Below, one piece after another: positions 47,880 through 56,731 of a DNA stretch of 64,000 nt. The position numbers and the translations under genes were made by a program. This DNA comes from Pelatocladus maniniholoensis HA4357-MV3 (lineage in GTDB: Bacteria; Cyanobacteriota; Cyanobacteriia; Cyanobacteriales; Nostocaceae), in the NCBI GenBank assembly GCA_019359115.1, contig JAHHHW010000085.1:62001-126000 (forward strand). The letters run 5' to 3'. The notes below the pieces were generated by a model. It was not told the origin of the DNA. It searched no databases and saw nothing but the letters and a program-made list of their open reading frames with translations. How positions within the stretch are numbered: the first letter of the stretch is position 1; each line of letters starts with the position of its first letter.

Positions 47880-48977
47880 TTATTTTTTCTGAGATAAATC
47901 CATAAAATTTGCTAGCTTGTAAACAATCCGCGCCCCGACATTACCATCCCACTCAGCATCACCAACTTCACAAACATCAAAACCAATAATTTTTCTACCG
48001 CTTTTTACTAATTCACGAAACAAACAAAAAGTTTGCTCTAATTCCAGTCCACCAGGAACAGGAGTACCTGTCTTCGGACAAAGTTTTGGATCAAGACCAT
48101 CAACATCAAAGCTAATATGCACGTATTCGGGTAAATGACCGATAATTGATCGACATACTTCAATCCAAGTAGTTCCAGAGTAAAGTTTTTGTTTCATCAT
48201 TGAGTCGTAATAAGCAACAATCCGACTATTGGATTGACTAATGATTTCCACTTCATCATGACAAATATCACGCAAACCTACCTGTACTAATTTGGAAATT
48301 TGCGGTATTTTCATAGCATTAAACATGACAGAAGCATGAGAAAACTCAAATTCTTCATAGGTATCTCGTAAATCTGCATGAGCATCAATATGTAAAATAC
48401 CAAAGTTAGAATATTTAGCTGCTAATGCTTGAAAATAACCTAAAGGTGAACTGTGATCTCCTCCAATTACTGCAACTCTTTTACCATGATTAATCGCTTC
48501 TTGACACTGTGCAAATAACCATTGATTAAACTGTTGACAGGCTTGGTTAATTTCTGCGAGAACAGGAGTTAAGTCTGGTGTATCTGTTAATTGTTGACCT
48601 TGCTCTAAGCGTTCAATAATTGTTGCAGCTAAATAACGGTAGTATGTATTTTTATCTAAAATATCCTGGGGAATTTCTGCCATGAAAATTCCCTGTTTCC
48701 ATCCATTAGGGTTATCAAAATCAAATAAGTCTAATTGCGGTGAAGCATCTAGAATTCTTTGTGGCCCATTCGCCGTACCTGCACCATAGGAAACGGTAAC
48801 TTCCCACGGGACACCAAAGACAATTAAATTTGCAGACTCATAATCGAAAGGTAAACCGAAGAGGTTGCTGTTGATTTGTCCTATACCGCTAGGATTGTAC
48901 TCTGGAAATTGATTACTCATCGACTGTCTTTTAGATTTATATGGGTAAACAAAATACTGCTTGTTGGATATTTGCAT
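47880..48977 (-). CDS. Ureohydrolase of the agmatinase/arginase family (possibly guanidine hydrolase)
   Basis: The protein has 365 residues from ATG 48977, or 346 from ATG 48920; neither start has a clear ribosome site. The binuclear metal ligands are GGDHSS near residue 175, DAHADLRD near 197, and SFDVDGLD near 292. The family hydrolyses guanidino groups to urea with two Mn or Ni ions. It is longer than SpeB agmatinase (about 305 residues) and has extra sequence between PVPW-like FGVPWEVTVSYGAGTANGP and the GGDH motif, as in cyanobacterial enzymes described as guanidine hydrolases. The substrate is therefore left open: agmatine, arginine or guanidine. Confidence 0.82.
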   Translation of the reverse strand: MQISNKQYFVYPYKSKRQSMSNQFPEYNPSGIGQINSNLFGLPFDYESANLIVFGVPWEVTVSYGAGTANGPQRILDASPQLDLFDFDNPNGWKQGIFMAEIPQDILDKNTYYRYLAATIIERLEQGQQLTDTPDLTPVLAEINQACQQFNQWLFAQCQEAINHGKRVAVIGGDHSSPLGYFQALAAKYSNFGILHIDAHADLRDTYEEFEFSHASVMFNAMKIPQISKLVQVGLRDICHDEVEIISQSNSRIVAYYDSMMKQKLYSGTTWIEVCRSIIGHLPEYVHISFDVDGLDPKLCPKTGTPVPGGLELEQTFCLFRELVKSGRKIIGFDVCEVGDAEWDGNVGARIVYKLANFMDLSQKK

Positions 48978-49044
48978 TATGTTAGCGTAGTTTGGAAGAA
49001 GCTCACCAAAAAATCTTTACTAACATTTTGCAGCAATTGCAAAA

Positions 49045-49067
49045 AGCCGTGAAATAAATTTCCGGCT
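49045..49067. repeat. Hairpin repeat identical to one at 15438-15460
   Basis: AGCCG (49045-49049) pairs with CGGCT (49063-49067). The 23-bp core is identical to that after the small secreted gene at 15078, and similarity continues about 12 bp beyond. Here it lies upstream of both divergent genes, so it cannot be a terminator for either. Confidence 0.7.
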
Positions 49068-49101
49068 CATAGCTTAAACTCATTAAAATGGAGTTAAAAC
49101 T

Positions 49102-49200
49102 CTTAGAGGATGTTTGAAAAGTCTTTATTGATGTATCAAATACTTTGAGACCCCCCTAAATCCCCCTTACAAAGCAGGGTGGCTTGTTGGAGTGTTGAAA
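49102..49200. repeat. Repeat family C fragment
   Basis: CTTAGAGGATGTTTGAAAAG and, further on, CCCCCTAAATCCCCCTTAC are shared, with few changes and the same order, with the reverse strand of 60243-60366. It is probably a truncated member of a dispersed element. It occupies much of the 48978-49283 spacer, which otherwise shows nothing. Confidence 0.55.
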
Positions 49201-49283
49201 AAATTATTCAGTACTTAAACAGAATTTGTTACACACATTGTTTCCCTATTCTCTGTTAATACAAATAATTGAATTTAATTTTT

Positions 49284-50126
49284 ATGACAGATATCCGCAA
49301 GCTAATTAACCAACTCGCTGCCGAGGAAAATAATTTACATTCCACCCACTTTATCGCGCCCTGTGTGCGTGGTGGTAAGGTACGAACTAGAGTAGCAGGA
49401 ATAATTTATACATTTAATCCTAAGCCTCGTACATTTGAAGGTTGGGGCATATTTCAACCAGTAGATGAGAAAATCGCGATGGTAGTTGAAGAACCTAACT
49501 TACCTCAAATTGCCGAATATTTACAGAACCTTAAACCACTGCGTTTACGACTTGCTCATCCATTGCGATCGCAAACTTGGCTAGCCTACCCAATCAACGA
49601 AGCTGATATGCAACAACGCTGTGGATATTGCCGACCAGTAGCGGTAAATTTAGTGACAGAAGGAGCCAAATTTGAGGTAATTATTGGCCGCACTGATGGT
49701 GCTGCTTGGTGGTTTGACGAATGCGATCGCCGTGCTGATCCGTTAGTTACTGAAAAACTACGAGAACACCTCAAACAAGTCACACCAACAGACAAACTTC
49801 ACTTTCAGGGTATGACACCAGAAATGCGGACAGTATACGAAATTGTTGCCAAACAAACCAAAGAATTCGCGGCTTTGCAGCAACAACAACGCGATGAAAA
49901 ACTGTTACACAAAGCATTACACATGGGTGGTGGAGAATTACATGAATTTCTTGAGCGCCAAGATCATTGGGTTGTACAGTGGACAACTGCTGATGGCGAA
50001 CGTCACACCAGTGCTATTTCTAAAACAGATTTAACCGTGATGAGTGCGGGAATTTGTTTGAGTGGAGAAGATGAAAAATTTGATTTGCAATCTTTAGTAG
50101 GTATTGTAGAGCAACGGTATGAATAG
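49284..50126 (+). CDS. Conserved cyanobacterial hypothetical protein
   Basis: From ATG 49284 (TTG 49269 is 15 bp earlier in frame) the protein has 280 residues. It is soluble, with no signal peptide or membrane segment. The first 150 residues are mixed alpha/beta (CVRGGKVRTRVAGIIYTFNP, GWGIFQPVDEK) and include RCGYCRPVAVNLV. The rest is helical, with a conserved-looking LLHKALHMGGGELHEFLERQ segment and a beta-rich end (WVVQWTTADGERHTSAISK). I do not recognise a domain. The gene stands alone. Confidence 0.7.
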   Translation: MTDIRKLINQLAAEENNLHSTHFIAPCVRGGKVRTRVAGIIYTFNPKPRTFEGWGIFQPVDEKIAMVVEEPNLPQIAEYLQNLKPLRLRLAHPLRSQTWLAYPINEADMQQRCGYCRPVAVNLVTEGAKFEVIIGRTDGAAWWFDECDRRADPLVTEKLREHLKQVTPTDKLHFQGMTPEMRTVYEIVAKQTKEFAALQQQQRDEKLLHKALHMGGGELHEFLERQDHWVVQWTTADGERHTSAISKTDLTVMSAGICLSGEDEKFDLQSLVGIVEQRYE

Positions 50127-50157
50127 GGATCGGGGAAAGGGGACAAGGGAGTTGGGG

Positions 50158-50465
50158 CAGGGTGGTTTCATACAAGCAGAGAAAAATTAAAATCTTCTTT
50201 TAAAGCCTCTCCCCTTATTAAGGCTGCGGTGTACACATAAATCCTCTGATCCCCCTAAATCCCCCTTAAAAAAGGGGGACTTTGATTCTAGTTCCCCCTT
50301 TTTTAAGGGGGGTTAGGGGGGATCAAAACGCTACTAGGCAACTTTATAAGACTTCTGTGTACACCGCAGAATAAGGGGAGAGGTTTGGAGAGGGGTAAAA
50401 ATCTATGCTTCAAAACAAGAAATACAGACTTCCATATTTTTATTTTTTCGTATGAAACCACCCTG
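50158..50465. mobile_element. MITE-like element, family A, copy split by a second element
   Basis: The ends CAGGGTGGTTTCATAC (from 50158) and its inverse (to 50465) frame a sequence that matches 24599-24751 in reverse orientation. The match breaks inside the central TTATTAAGG palindrome and resumes after 50369. The nested element is listed separately. Confidence 0.8.
50224..50369. mobile_element. MITE-like element, family B, nested inside family A
   Basis: CTGCGGTGTACAC (50224-50236) is perfectly inverted at 50357-50369. The core is a long hairpin between GATCCCCCTAAATCCCCCTT and GGGGGGTTAGGGGGGATC. The flanks ATTAAGG and AATAAGG may be a 7-bp target duplication with one change. The insertion postdates that of the family A copy. 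Confidence 0.8.
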
Positions 50466-50540
50466 AAGGGGACAAAGGAGTGTGGGGAGTGTGGGGAACA
50501 ATTTGTCTCCCTTGTCTCCCTTGTCTCCTTTCCCCAATCC
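50466..50540. repeat. Short tandem repeats before pyrC stop
   Basis: GTGTGGGGA units are followed by three CTCCCTTGT units and CCCCAATCC. It is the same repeat class as 7294-7480. Confidence 0.75.
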
Positions 50541-50542
50541 CT

Positions 50543-51868
50543 TTACTCACCAAATTTTAAAGCTTGTCCCCGTACTTGTGTATGCAATTTGCCTTTTTCA
50601 TACACAATCTCACCACCAACAATTGTGTAAGCGGGCCATCCTGTGAGATTCCAACCTTCAAAGGGACTCCAACCGCATTTACTTAATAATTCTTGGCGCA
50701 AAACAGGACGATAATTTTGCAAATCTACAAGCACTAAATCAGCATCATAACCAGGTGCGATCGCTCCTTTGTTGGGGATATTATATGCTTTGGCGACAGC
50801 AGTAGACATCCAGTTAACAACTTGAGCGAGAGTGCATCGTCCTTGGTCTGTGGCTGTTAACATTAAAGGTAAAGAAGTTTCTACCCCTGGCATTCCAGAG
50901 GGACTATTGGGGTAAGGTTGCGCTTTTTCTTCTAAGGTGTGGGGTGCATGATCGGTGGCAATAAAATCAATAATGCCATCATGCAAAGCTTGCCAGAGAA
51001 CTTCGTTATCGTGGGGCGATCGCAAAGGTGGATTCATCTGTGCCAATGTGCCAATTTTTTCATAGACACTTGTATTCAATAATAAATGTTGTGGTGTGAC
51101 TTCTGCTGTCACCCAACTTGGCTTTTGTTGACGCAGTAATTCTGCTTCCTCAGCCGTAGACATATGTAAAATATGCAGACGTCGCTGATATTTTTGTGAC
51201 AATTTCAATACTTGCTGCGTTGCCAAGAGTGCTGCTTGATTATCTTGGATTTGAGAATGGACTGCAACGTCATGAATACCAGCAAATTCTTGGCGTCTTT
51301 GGTTGATTCTGGCTTGATCTTCGGCGTGAACGGCAATTAAACGTTTTTCTTTAGCAAATATTGCTTCTAAAATCTCTTGTTCATCCACCAACAACTGCCC
51401 ATGCATCGACCCCATAAAGATTTTGATCCCTGGGGTTGGATTTGCCAAGAGCAAGTCTGGGAGATTTTCTGCTGTGGCGCCAATAAAAAAGCCATAGTTC
51501 ACTAGGCATTTATTCTGGGCGCGTTGCAGTTTATCATCAAGTGCTTGCTGGGTAGTTGTCAGAGGACGTGTATTTGGCATTTCCAAAAACGAAGTCACTC
51601 CGCCTTTGGCACACGCACAAGTTGCAGTAAACAAGTCTTCCTTGTGTTCCAATCCTGGTTCCCGGAAGTGTACTTGTGGATCGATAACTCCTGGCAACAA
51701 AGTTAACCCTTCTGCGTCAATCTCTGTGATTGCTGTTTGTTCTGTGGATATTTCTGGTGCAATTTCCACGATCAGGCGATCGCGCGTCAGCACATCCCCA
51801 ATTATTAATTCTCCATTGGGTAAAATTATGCGAGCGTGCCGAATTAGTAAACTAGTTGAAGATGACAT
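50543..51868 (-). CDS. pyrC: Dihydroorotase, class I type
   Basis: The 441-residue amidohydrolase has the barrel signatures LLPGVIDPQVHFREPG (near residue 63), FLEMPNTRPLT, IKIFMGSMHG for the lysine region, LHILHMSTAEEAELL for a metal histidine, and FIATDHAPHTLEEK for the catalytic aspartate. Dihydroorotases make dihydroorotate from carbamoyl aspartate in pyrimidine synthesis. The usual metal pair HxH is QxH here (PQVHFR), as in some cyanobacterial and Bacteroidetes homologues as I recall. The enzyme may be mononuclear, or a related amidohydrolase such as allantoinase is possible. ATG at 51868. Confidence 0.85.
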   Translation of the reverse strand: MSSSTSLLIRHARIILPNGELIIGDVLTRDRLIVEIAPEISTEQTAITEIDAEGLTLLPGVIDPQVHFREPGLEHKEDLFTATCACAKGGVTSFLEMPNTRPLTTTQQALDDKLQRAQNKCLVNYGFFIGATAENLPDLLLANPTPGIKIFMGSMHGQLLVDEQEILEAIFAKEKRLIAVHAEDQARINQRRQEFAGIHDVAVHSQIQDNQAALLATQQVLKLSQKYQRRLHILHMSTAEEAELLRQQKPSWVTAEVTPQHLLLNTSVYEKIGTLAQMNPPLRSPHDNEVLWQALHDGIIDFIATDHAPHTLEEKAQPYPNSPSGMPGVETSLPLMLTATDQGRCTLAQVVNWMSTAVAKAYNIPNKGAIAPGYDADLVLVDLQNYRPVLRQELLSKCGWSPFEGWNLTGWPAYTIVGGEIVYEKGKLHTQVRGQALKFGE

Positions 51869-52372
51869 GGATATTCAAGTGTTAAAGCAAGAGGTATTTT
51901 TCACAAAGCCCATTTTAGAGGCAGTCTATAGGAGTGTAAAAGAAAAAATCAGATCATGATTACAGTAATACTTGCGGTTAACTTATTCTTTTTTTTAGGT
52001 TAAACTTTATTTGACTGTTAATGATAAATTTTTGTCACTTATCAAAAACAAGTTTATTTTTTTAAGCATAAATAAATAATTCAGTTATGAAATACCTAAA
52101 CTCCTAAGTTTCTGTCTCCTACTTTCTATTGCAAGCTTGTACATTGGACAATGTAACTGAAAAACTCGCTTTCTACGGTTAAGATTACAGGTATGGCATC
52201 TTTAAGGATTGTGGATTAAATAACATGCAACTAATTTATATATTTACCTCGCACCAACTACAACACCCCTTTGAACTCCCTCGCAGAGGATGAGATAGTG
52301 TTTTTTATTTAGTTCGCGTTCCTAAACAGAAAAAATAGAAATAGTATCTTGTGCTTTTAGTCAAGTAATTTC
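51869..52372. other. Gene-free AT-rich spacer between divergent pyrC and lepB
   Basis: About 500 bp with no supported frame, no RNA-gene signature and no strong hairpin. It should carry promoters for both genes. A TTTTTTTT run near 51990 and AATAAATAAATAATTC near 52068 are its only marked features. Confidence 0.5.
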
Positions 52373-53017
52373 ATGCAAAATCAAGTGTCTGATAACAACA
52401 ACTCTAGTCAAAAACCGGATAGTTCTTGGATAGCAGAACTAGGTAGAACAATTGTATTAAGTATCGTGTTGGCTTTGGGTATTCGTACCTTTGTAGCTGA
52501 AGCCCGTTGGATTCCATCTGGTTCAATGGAACCAACCTTACATGGTTCGCCTAATCAGTGGGAAGCAGATAAGATTATTGTTGATAAGTTAAGTTATAAA
52601 TTTTCTAATCCCCAAAGGGGAGATATTGTAGTATTTTCACCCACAAAAGAGCTACAGCAAGAACAATATCAAGATGCTTTTATCAAGCGTATTATTGGTT
52701 TGCCAGGAGAAACAGTATCACTCAAAAGCGGTAAAGTATTTATCAACAATCAACCTCTTCCAGAAAACAAATATCTTTCGCCTTCACAGCAGACAGTCGT
52801 TAATGTTTGCACTTCCGGTCCACAACCACCCTTTTTAGCTAAACCTGTAACCATACCTGCCAATTCCTATTTAGTATTAGGTGACAACCGTAACAGCAGT
52901 TACGATAGTCGCTGTTGGGGTGTTGTTCCCAGAGAAAATATTATTGGTCGTGCTGTAATTCGTTTTTGGCCTCTAGATCACGTCGGTGGTATTGATAAGT
53001 CACCATTGTATAAGTAA
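52373..53017 (+). CDS. lepB: Signal peptidase I
   Basis: The 214-residue enzyme has a polar N terminus, one membrane anchor (TIVLSIVLALGIRTFV), catalytic Ser51 in SGSMEPTL, catalytic Lys105 in FIKRIIGLPGE, and box E VLGDNRNSSYDSR. It removes signal peptides on the outer side of the inner or thylakoid membrane. ATG at 52373. The substrates should include the exported proteins elsewhere in the window, but there is no operon link. Confidence 0.95.
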   Translation: MQNQVSDNNNSSQKPDSSWIAELGRTIVLSIVLALGIRTFVAEARWIPSGSMEPTLHGSPNQWEADKIIVDKLSYKFSNPQRGDIVVFSPTKELQQEQYQDAFIKRIIGLPGETVSLKSGKVFINNQPLPENKYLSPSQQTVVNVCTSGPQPPFLAKPVTIPANSYLVLGDNRNSSYDSRCWGVVPRENIIGRAVIRFWPLDHVGGIDKSPLYK

Positions 53018-53018
53018 G

Positions 53019-53098
53019 GGAATCGGGAAACGGGGACAAGAGAAATGAGGAGAATGACGAATGACTAATGACTAATGACTAATGACTAATGACCATTG
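53019..53098. repeat. Short tandem repeats, AATGACT type
   Basis: CGGGAAACGGGGACAAG is followed by four AATGACT heptamers and variants. It lies between lepB and the MOSC gene and carries no gene. Confidence 0.8.
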
Positions 53099-53120
53099 AC
53101 CAACAATCAACTGAAAACTC

Positions 53121-53897
53121 ATGCCATACGTTGCTAAGATTTTAATCTACCCGATTAAATCACTAGATGGTGTTGAAGTAGAGACAGCAAGACTCCTATC
53201 TAGTGGTGCTATACAGTATGATCGTGAGTTTGTGATTGTTGATGAACACGATAGGTTTGTCAATGGTAAGCGTCATGTCAAAATTCATTTGTTGCGATCG
53301 CAATATAATTTAGAAAATAGAACTGTATTGTTAAAAATCTCAGAGAATAACTTACAACAAGTTTTTCATCTAGATCATGAACAGCAGATGCTGGAAGATT
53401 GGTTAAGTAAATTTTTTGGGTTTGCCGTTAAACTAAAACAAAATCTTCTGATGGGTTTTCCTGATGATACTGTCTCACCAGGTCCAACGATCATTAGTAC
53501 AGCAACCTTAACAGAAGTGGCCTCCTGGTTTACTGGTGTGAGTGTAGATGAAATGCGTCGTCGTATACGTGCCAATATCGAGATCGACGGTGTATCAGCA
53601 TTTTGGGAAGATAGATTATTTGGCGAACAAGATGATTTTGTTCCCTTTCGAGTCGGAGATATACACCTGTTAGGGATAAATCCCTGTCAACGTTGTATTG
53701 TACCAACACGTGATTCTTTGAGTGGAAAAGTTTATACAAACTTTCAGAAAGTGTTTGTAGCAAAGCGCCAGCAAACATTACCTGCTTGGGTTGCTTCATC
53801 CCGTTTTAATCACTTTTATCGGTTAAGTGTCAATACGCAATTATCACCTTTAGCAGGAAAAACCGATTTCAAAATTGGTGATCAAGTAAAAGTATGA
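53121..53897 (+). CDS. MOSC-domain protein (molybdenum cofactor-type sulfur carrier)
   Basis: The 258-residue protein starts with a MOSC_N beta-barrel (AKILIYPIKSLDGVEVETAR) and continues with the MOSC domain (SARIRANIEID-like RRRIRANIEIDGV, then FRVGDIHLLGINPCQRCIVP). The cysteine in NPCQRC is the usual sulfur- or molybdopterin-linked residue. Related proteins include YcbX and mARC, which reduce N-hydroxylated compounds. No redox partner is next to it, although YcbX-type proteins often have a fused ferredoxin that this protein lacks. Confidence 0.88.
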   Translation: MPYVAKILIYPIKSLDGVEVETARLLSSGAIQYDREFVIVDEHDRFVNGKRHVKIHLLRSQYNLENRTVLLKISENNLQQVFHLDHEQQMLEDWLSKFFGFAVKLKQNLLMGFPDDTVSPGPTIISTATLTEVASWFTGVSVDEMRRRIRANIEIDGVSAFWEDRLFGEQDDFVPFRVGDIHLLGINPCQRCIVPTRDSLSGKVYTNFQKVFVAKRQQTLPAWVASSRFNHFYRLSVNTQLSPLAGKTDFKIGDQVKV

Positions 53898-53917
53898 CAC
53901 AAATCAAAATTACCTGA

Positions 53918-53950
53918 TACATATTGGATTTATTCTAGGGGCGTACAACT
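53918..53950. repeat. Short 3'-flanking repeat, copy 1
   Basis: TACATATTGGATTTATTCTA followed by GGGGCGTA lies about 20 bp after the MOSC stop. A near-identical sequence occurs at 58488-58516, the same distance after the R3H ATPase stop. The remaining spacer to 54176 holds no gene. Confidence 0.6.
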
Positions 53951-54176
53951 GTATGCCCTTCTGCCATATATTTGTATGATCAAAAAAGTTAAATGATTAG
54001 ATCCCTGCACCAATTTTCAAGAGAATCAATCACGGAAAAATCCCTCTAACTAACACGAAAATACATTTTCTCCTACACATCCCTAAACTCGTTCGGACTT
54101 CGGCCTGAGCGCTCAGTCAAAAGCTGACGCTCACTTACACCCTCACACCCCACCTTTTTCTAGCTAGATTCCTAAA

Positions 54177-55481
54177 ATGCATTTGACTCCAAAAAGAGAT
54201 TCCAAAGCAAATATCTTGGTAGTTGATGATACCCCTGATAATCTGCGACTTTTGTCAGCAATGCTTACTGCACAAGGCTATGAAGTTCGTAAAGCCTTAA
54301 GTGGCAAAATGGCGCTTACTGCTTGTCAAATGGTTTTGCCAGATGTCATTTTGTTAGATATTAACATGCCAGAAATCGATGGCTACGAAGTTTGCAGACA
54401 GTTAAAAACTAATGATAGAACTTGTCGAATTCCAGTTATTTTTATTAGCGCTCTTGATGATGTTTTAGATAAAGTTAAAGCTTTTGATGTGGGTGGTGTA
54501 GATTATATTACTAAACCATTTCATGGAGTAGAAGTTGTATTGCGAATAGAAAATCAGCTAAAACTATGTTTATTACAAAATAAATTACACGATAAAAATA
54601 TATTACTGCAAAAAGCTCTTGATGATTTGCAAACTTCTGAAGTTCAAATGATTCAACAAGAAAAAATGGCAGCATTAGGGCAGTTGGTAGCAGGGATTGC
54701 TCATGAAGTTAACAACCCTATTAGTTTTATCTACGGAAACCTTGAACATGTTAGTCAATATGTACAAGACTTAATCAATTTAATTGAAGCCTATCAACAA
54801 GAATATCCATCCCCCACATTAAAAATTCAAGAAATAGTTAAACAAATGGACTTAAATTTTTTGATCAACGATCAACAAAACCTTATGGATGCAATGTATA
54901 GGGGAGCAGAACGCATCCGTTCTATTGTTGAAGCACTACAAAATTTCTCTCGACTCGATGAAGCGCAAATGAAGCGTGTAAATATCCACGAAGGTATAGA
55001 TAGTACTATAGTGATGTTGCAACATCGACTCAATAAAACAACTAATCGTCCTGCAATTAGAATATTAAAAAAGTATAGTGATTTACCGTTAGTTGCTTGT
55101 TATGTCAGTGAAATAAACCAAGTGTTTATGCATCTATTGAATAATGCGATCGATGCCTTGGATGAGTCAAGTGTCAATAGTCAAGTGTCAATAGCAAAGG
55201 ACAAAGGAGAAATTCACATTCGCACGATGCTAACAAACTCAGATACTGTAAATATTTATATCGCTGACAATGGACCGGGTATATCTGAATCCGTGCGATC
55301 GCGAATGTTTGACCCATTTTTTACTACAAAGCCACCAGGCAAAGGTAGTGGACTAGGATTGGCAATTAGTTATCAGATTGTTGTGCAGAAACATCAAGGA
55401 AAACTCACCTGTAACTCACTACCAGGGCAAGGTGCAGAGTTTATCATCGAAATTCCTCTCCAACAAAGCGAATTAAATTAG
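54177..55481 (+). CDS. Response regulator fused to a histidine kinase
   Basis: The 434-residue soluble protein has a receiver domain (phospho-acceptor Asp61 in VILLDINMP, Lys in ITKPF), a coiled-coil linker at 130-160, a dimerisation domain with His176 in [10 protein letters not shown], and an ATPase domain with [21 protein letters not shown] and GSGLGLA. There is no sensor or membrane region, so its input is through the receiver from another kinase. The order receiver-kinase is common in cyanobacterial two-component proteins. The partner regulator is not in the window. Confidence 0.92.
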   Translation: MHLTPKRDSKANILVVDDTPDNLRLLSAMLTAQGYEVRKALSGKMALTACQMVLPDVILLDINMPEIDGYEVCRQLKTNDRTCRIPVIFISALDDVLDKVKAFDVGGVDYITKPFHGVEVVLRIENQLKLCLLQNKLHDKNILLQKALDDLQTSEVQMIQQEKMAALGQLVAGIAHEVNNPISFIYGNLEHVSQYVQDLINLIEAYQQEYPSPTLKIQEIVKQMDLNFLINDQQNLMDAMYRGAERIRSIVEALQNFSRLDEAQMKRVNIHEGIDSTIVMLQHRLNKTTNRPAIRILKKYSDLPLVACYVSEINQVFMHLLNNAIDALDESSVNSQVSIAKDKGEIHIRTMLTNSDTVNIYIADNGPGISESVRSRMFDPFFTTKPPGKGSGLGLAISYQIVVQKHQGKLTCNSLPGQGAEFIIEIPLQQSELN

Positions 55482-55526
55482 GCAAATGCCTACAACATTT
55501 TTCTGTCACATAGCATAATAGATAAT

Positions 55527-56666
55527 GTGACTGATCACCTCAACCCCTTGCAATCCCTTAAAGAAGGTCACTGGTTCAAGCTCATTTGCGGAGCCAGCTT
55601 TCAACACCTGCCTGCGGTCAGAAGTTTAACATTGGCCTATACACTAGCAGGTGCTGACTGTATAGATGTGGCTGCTGATCCGGCTGTAATTACCGCAGTT
55701 CGAGAGGCGCTACAAATTGCAGTTGAGTTTGCCGAAGACGCACAAGCACGAGGCTTTGCCAACAAAGGAAAGTCACCTTTTCTGATGGTTAGCCTTAATG
55801 ATGGAGAAGATCCACATTTTCGCAAAGCAAAATTTGATTCTACAGCGTGTCCTGCAAATTGCAATAGACCATGTGAAAGAATTTGCCCTGCACAGGCAAT
55901 AGAATTTAGCAACACACCAGAGCATTTTTCAGGAGTGATATCCAACAAGTGCTACGGTTGTGGTCGTTGCATACCAATCTGCCCTTATGGTATAATTAAT
56001 ACAAGCTCTTACGTAATAAAACCAGAAGCGATCGCACCATTAATTTTGTCATCTGGGGTAGATGCGATAGAAATTCATACACAAGTAGGACGTTTGACCG
56101 AATTTCAGCGATTGTGGCAAACGATAGCACCCTGGGTTGAGCAATTGAAGTTAGTAGCGATTAGTTGTCCAGACGGGGAGGGTATGATTGATTACCTACA
56201 TGCCCTGTATGATGCGATCGCGATCCATAATTATGCCTTGATTTGGCAAACCGACGGACGGCCAATGAGTGGTGATATTGGCGATGGCACCACCACAGCC
56301 GCAGTCAAATTAGGGCAAAAAGTCTTGGCAGCAAAATTACCTGGATACGTGCAGTTAGCAGGCGGCACGAACAGTTATACCGTTGCCAAGTTAAGGGCGA
56401 TGGGATTGTTGAGGAAAGGAGGACAAGGAAGAATTTCTCCCATATCTCCCCCCTCTTCCTTGTCTGCCTTGTCTCACATTTCTGGGATAGCCTACGGCAG
56501 CTACGCTCGTGTATTGCTGTCACCAATTCTAGAGCAGTTAGAAGCAAAGGAGGTGAATGACACCAGTGTCAAAACAACTGTCCGCCTAGAAAATGAACCA
56601 GAATTGCTCTGGCAAGCTGTTGGACTTGCTCATTCTCTTGTTTCCCAGCTCAAGTCACAGCAGTAG
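55527..56666 (+). CDS. ldpA: LdpA: iron-sulfur protein modulating the circadian clock
   Basis: The protein has 379 residues from GTG 55527. It opens with HWFKLICGASFQHLPAVRSL and has two cysteine clusters, CPANCNRPCERICP and CYGCGRCIPICP, for 4Fe-4S centres. LdpA (light-dependent period) senses redox state and tunes the clock, acting with CikA and other clock proteins. The C-terminal domain is interrupted at about residues 296-319 by a Ser/Pro-rich stretch that comes from a short tandem repeat; conserved sequence resumes with GIAYGSYARVLLSP. It is followed by the R3H ATPase 65 bp downstream. Confidence 0.9.
   Translation: MTDHLNPLQSLKEGHWFKLICGASFQHLPAVRSLTLAYTLAGADCIDVAADPAVITAVREALQIAVEFAEDAQARGFANKGKSPFLMVSLNDGEDPHFRKAKFDSTACPANCNRPCERICPAQAIEFSNTPEHFSGVISNKCYGCGRCIPICPYGIINTSSYVIKPEAIAPLILSSGVDAIEIHTQVGRLTEFQRLWQTIAPWVEQLKLVAISCPDGEGMIDYLHALYDAIAIHNYALIWQTDGRPMSGDIGDGTTTAAVKLGQKVLAAKLPGYVQLAGGTNSYTVAKLRAMGLLRKGGQGRISPISPPSSLSALSHISGIAYGSYARVLLSPILEQLEAKEVNDTSVKTTVRLENEPELLWQAVGLAHSLVSQLKSQQ
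56412..56481. repeat. STRR-type repeat in frame inside ldpA
   Basis: AGGAAAGGAGGACAAGGAAG is partly complementary to CTTCCTTGTCTGCCTTGTCT across a CTCCC-rich centre. The same motifs are intergenic at 7424 and 50500. The tract encodes a low-complexity peptide (GGQGRISPISPPSSLSALS). Confidence 0.7.
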
Positions 56667-56731
56667 GGTACGGGCAAACCTCGTGTCCAGAAAAGCATAT
56701 CGCTATCTCTAAAAACGTCACCATAATAAGC

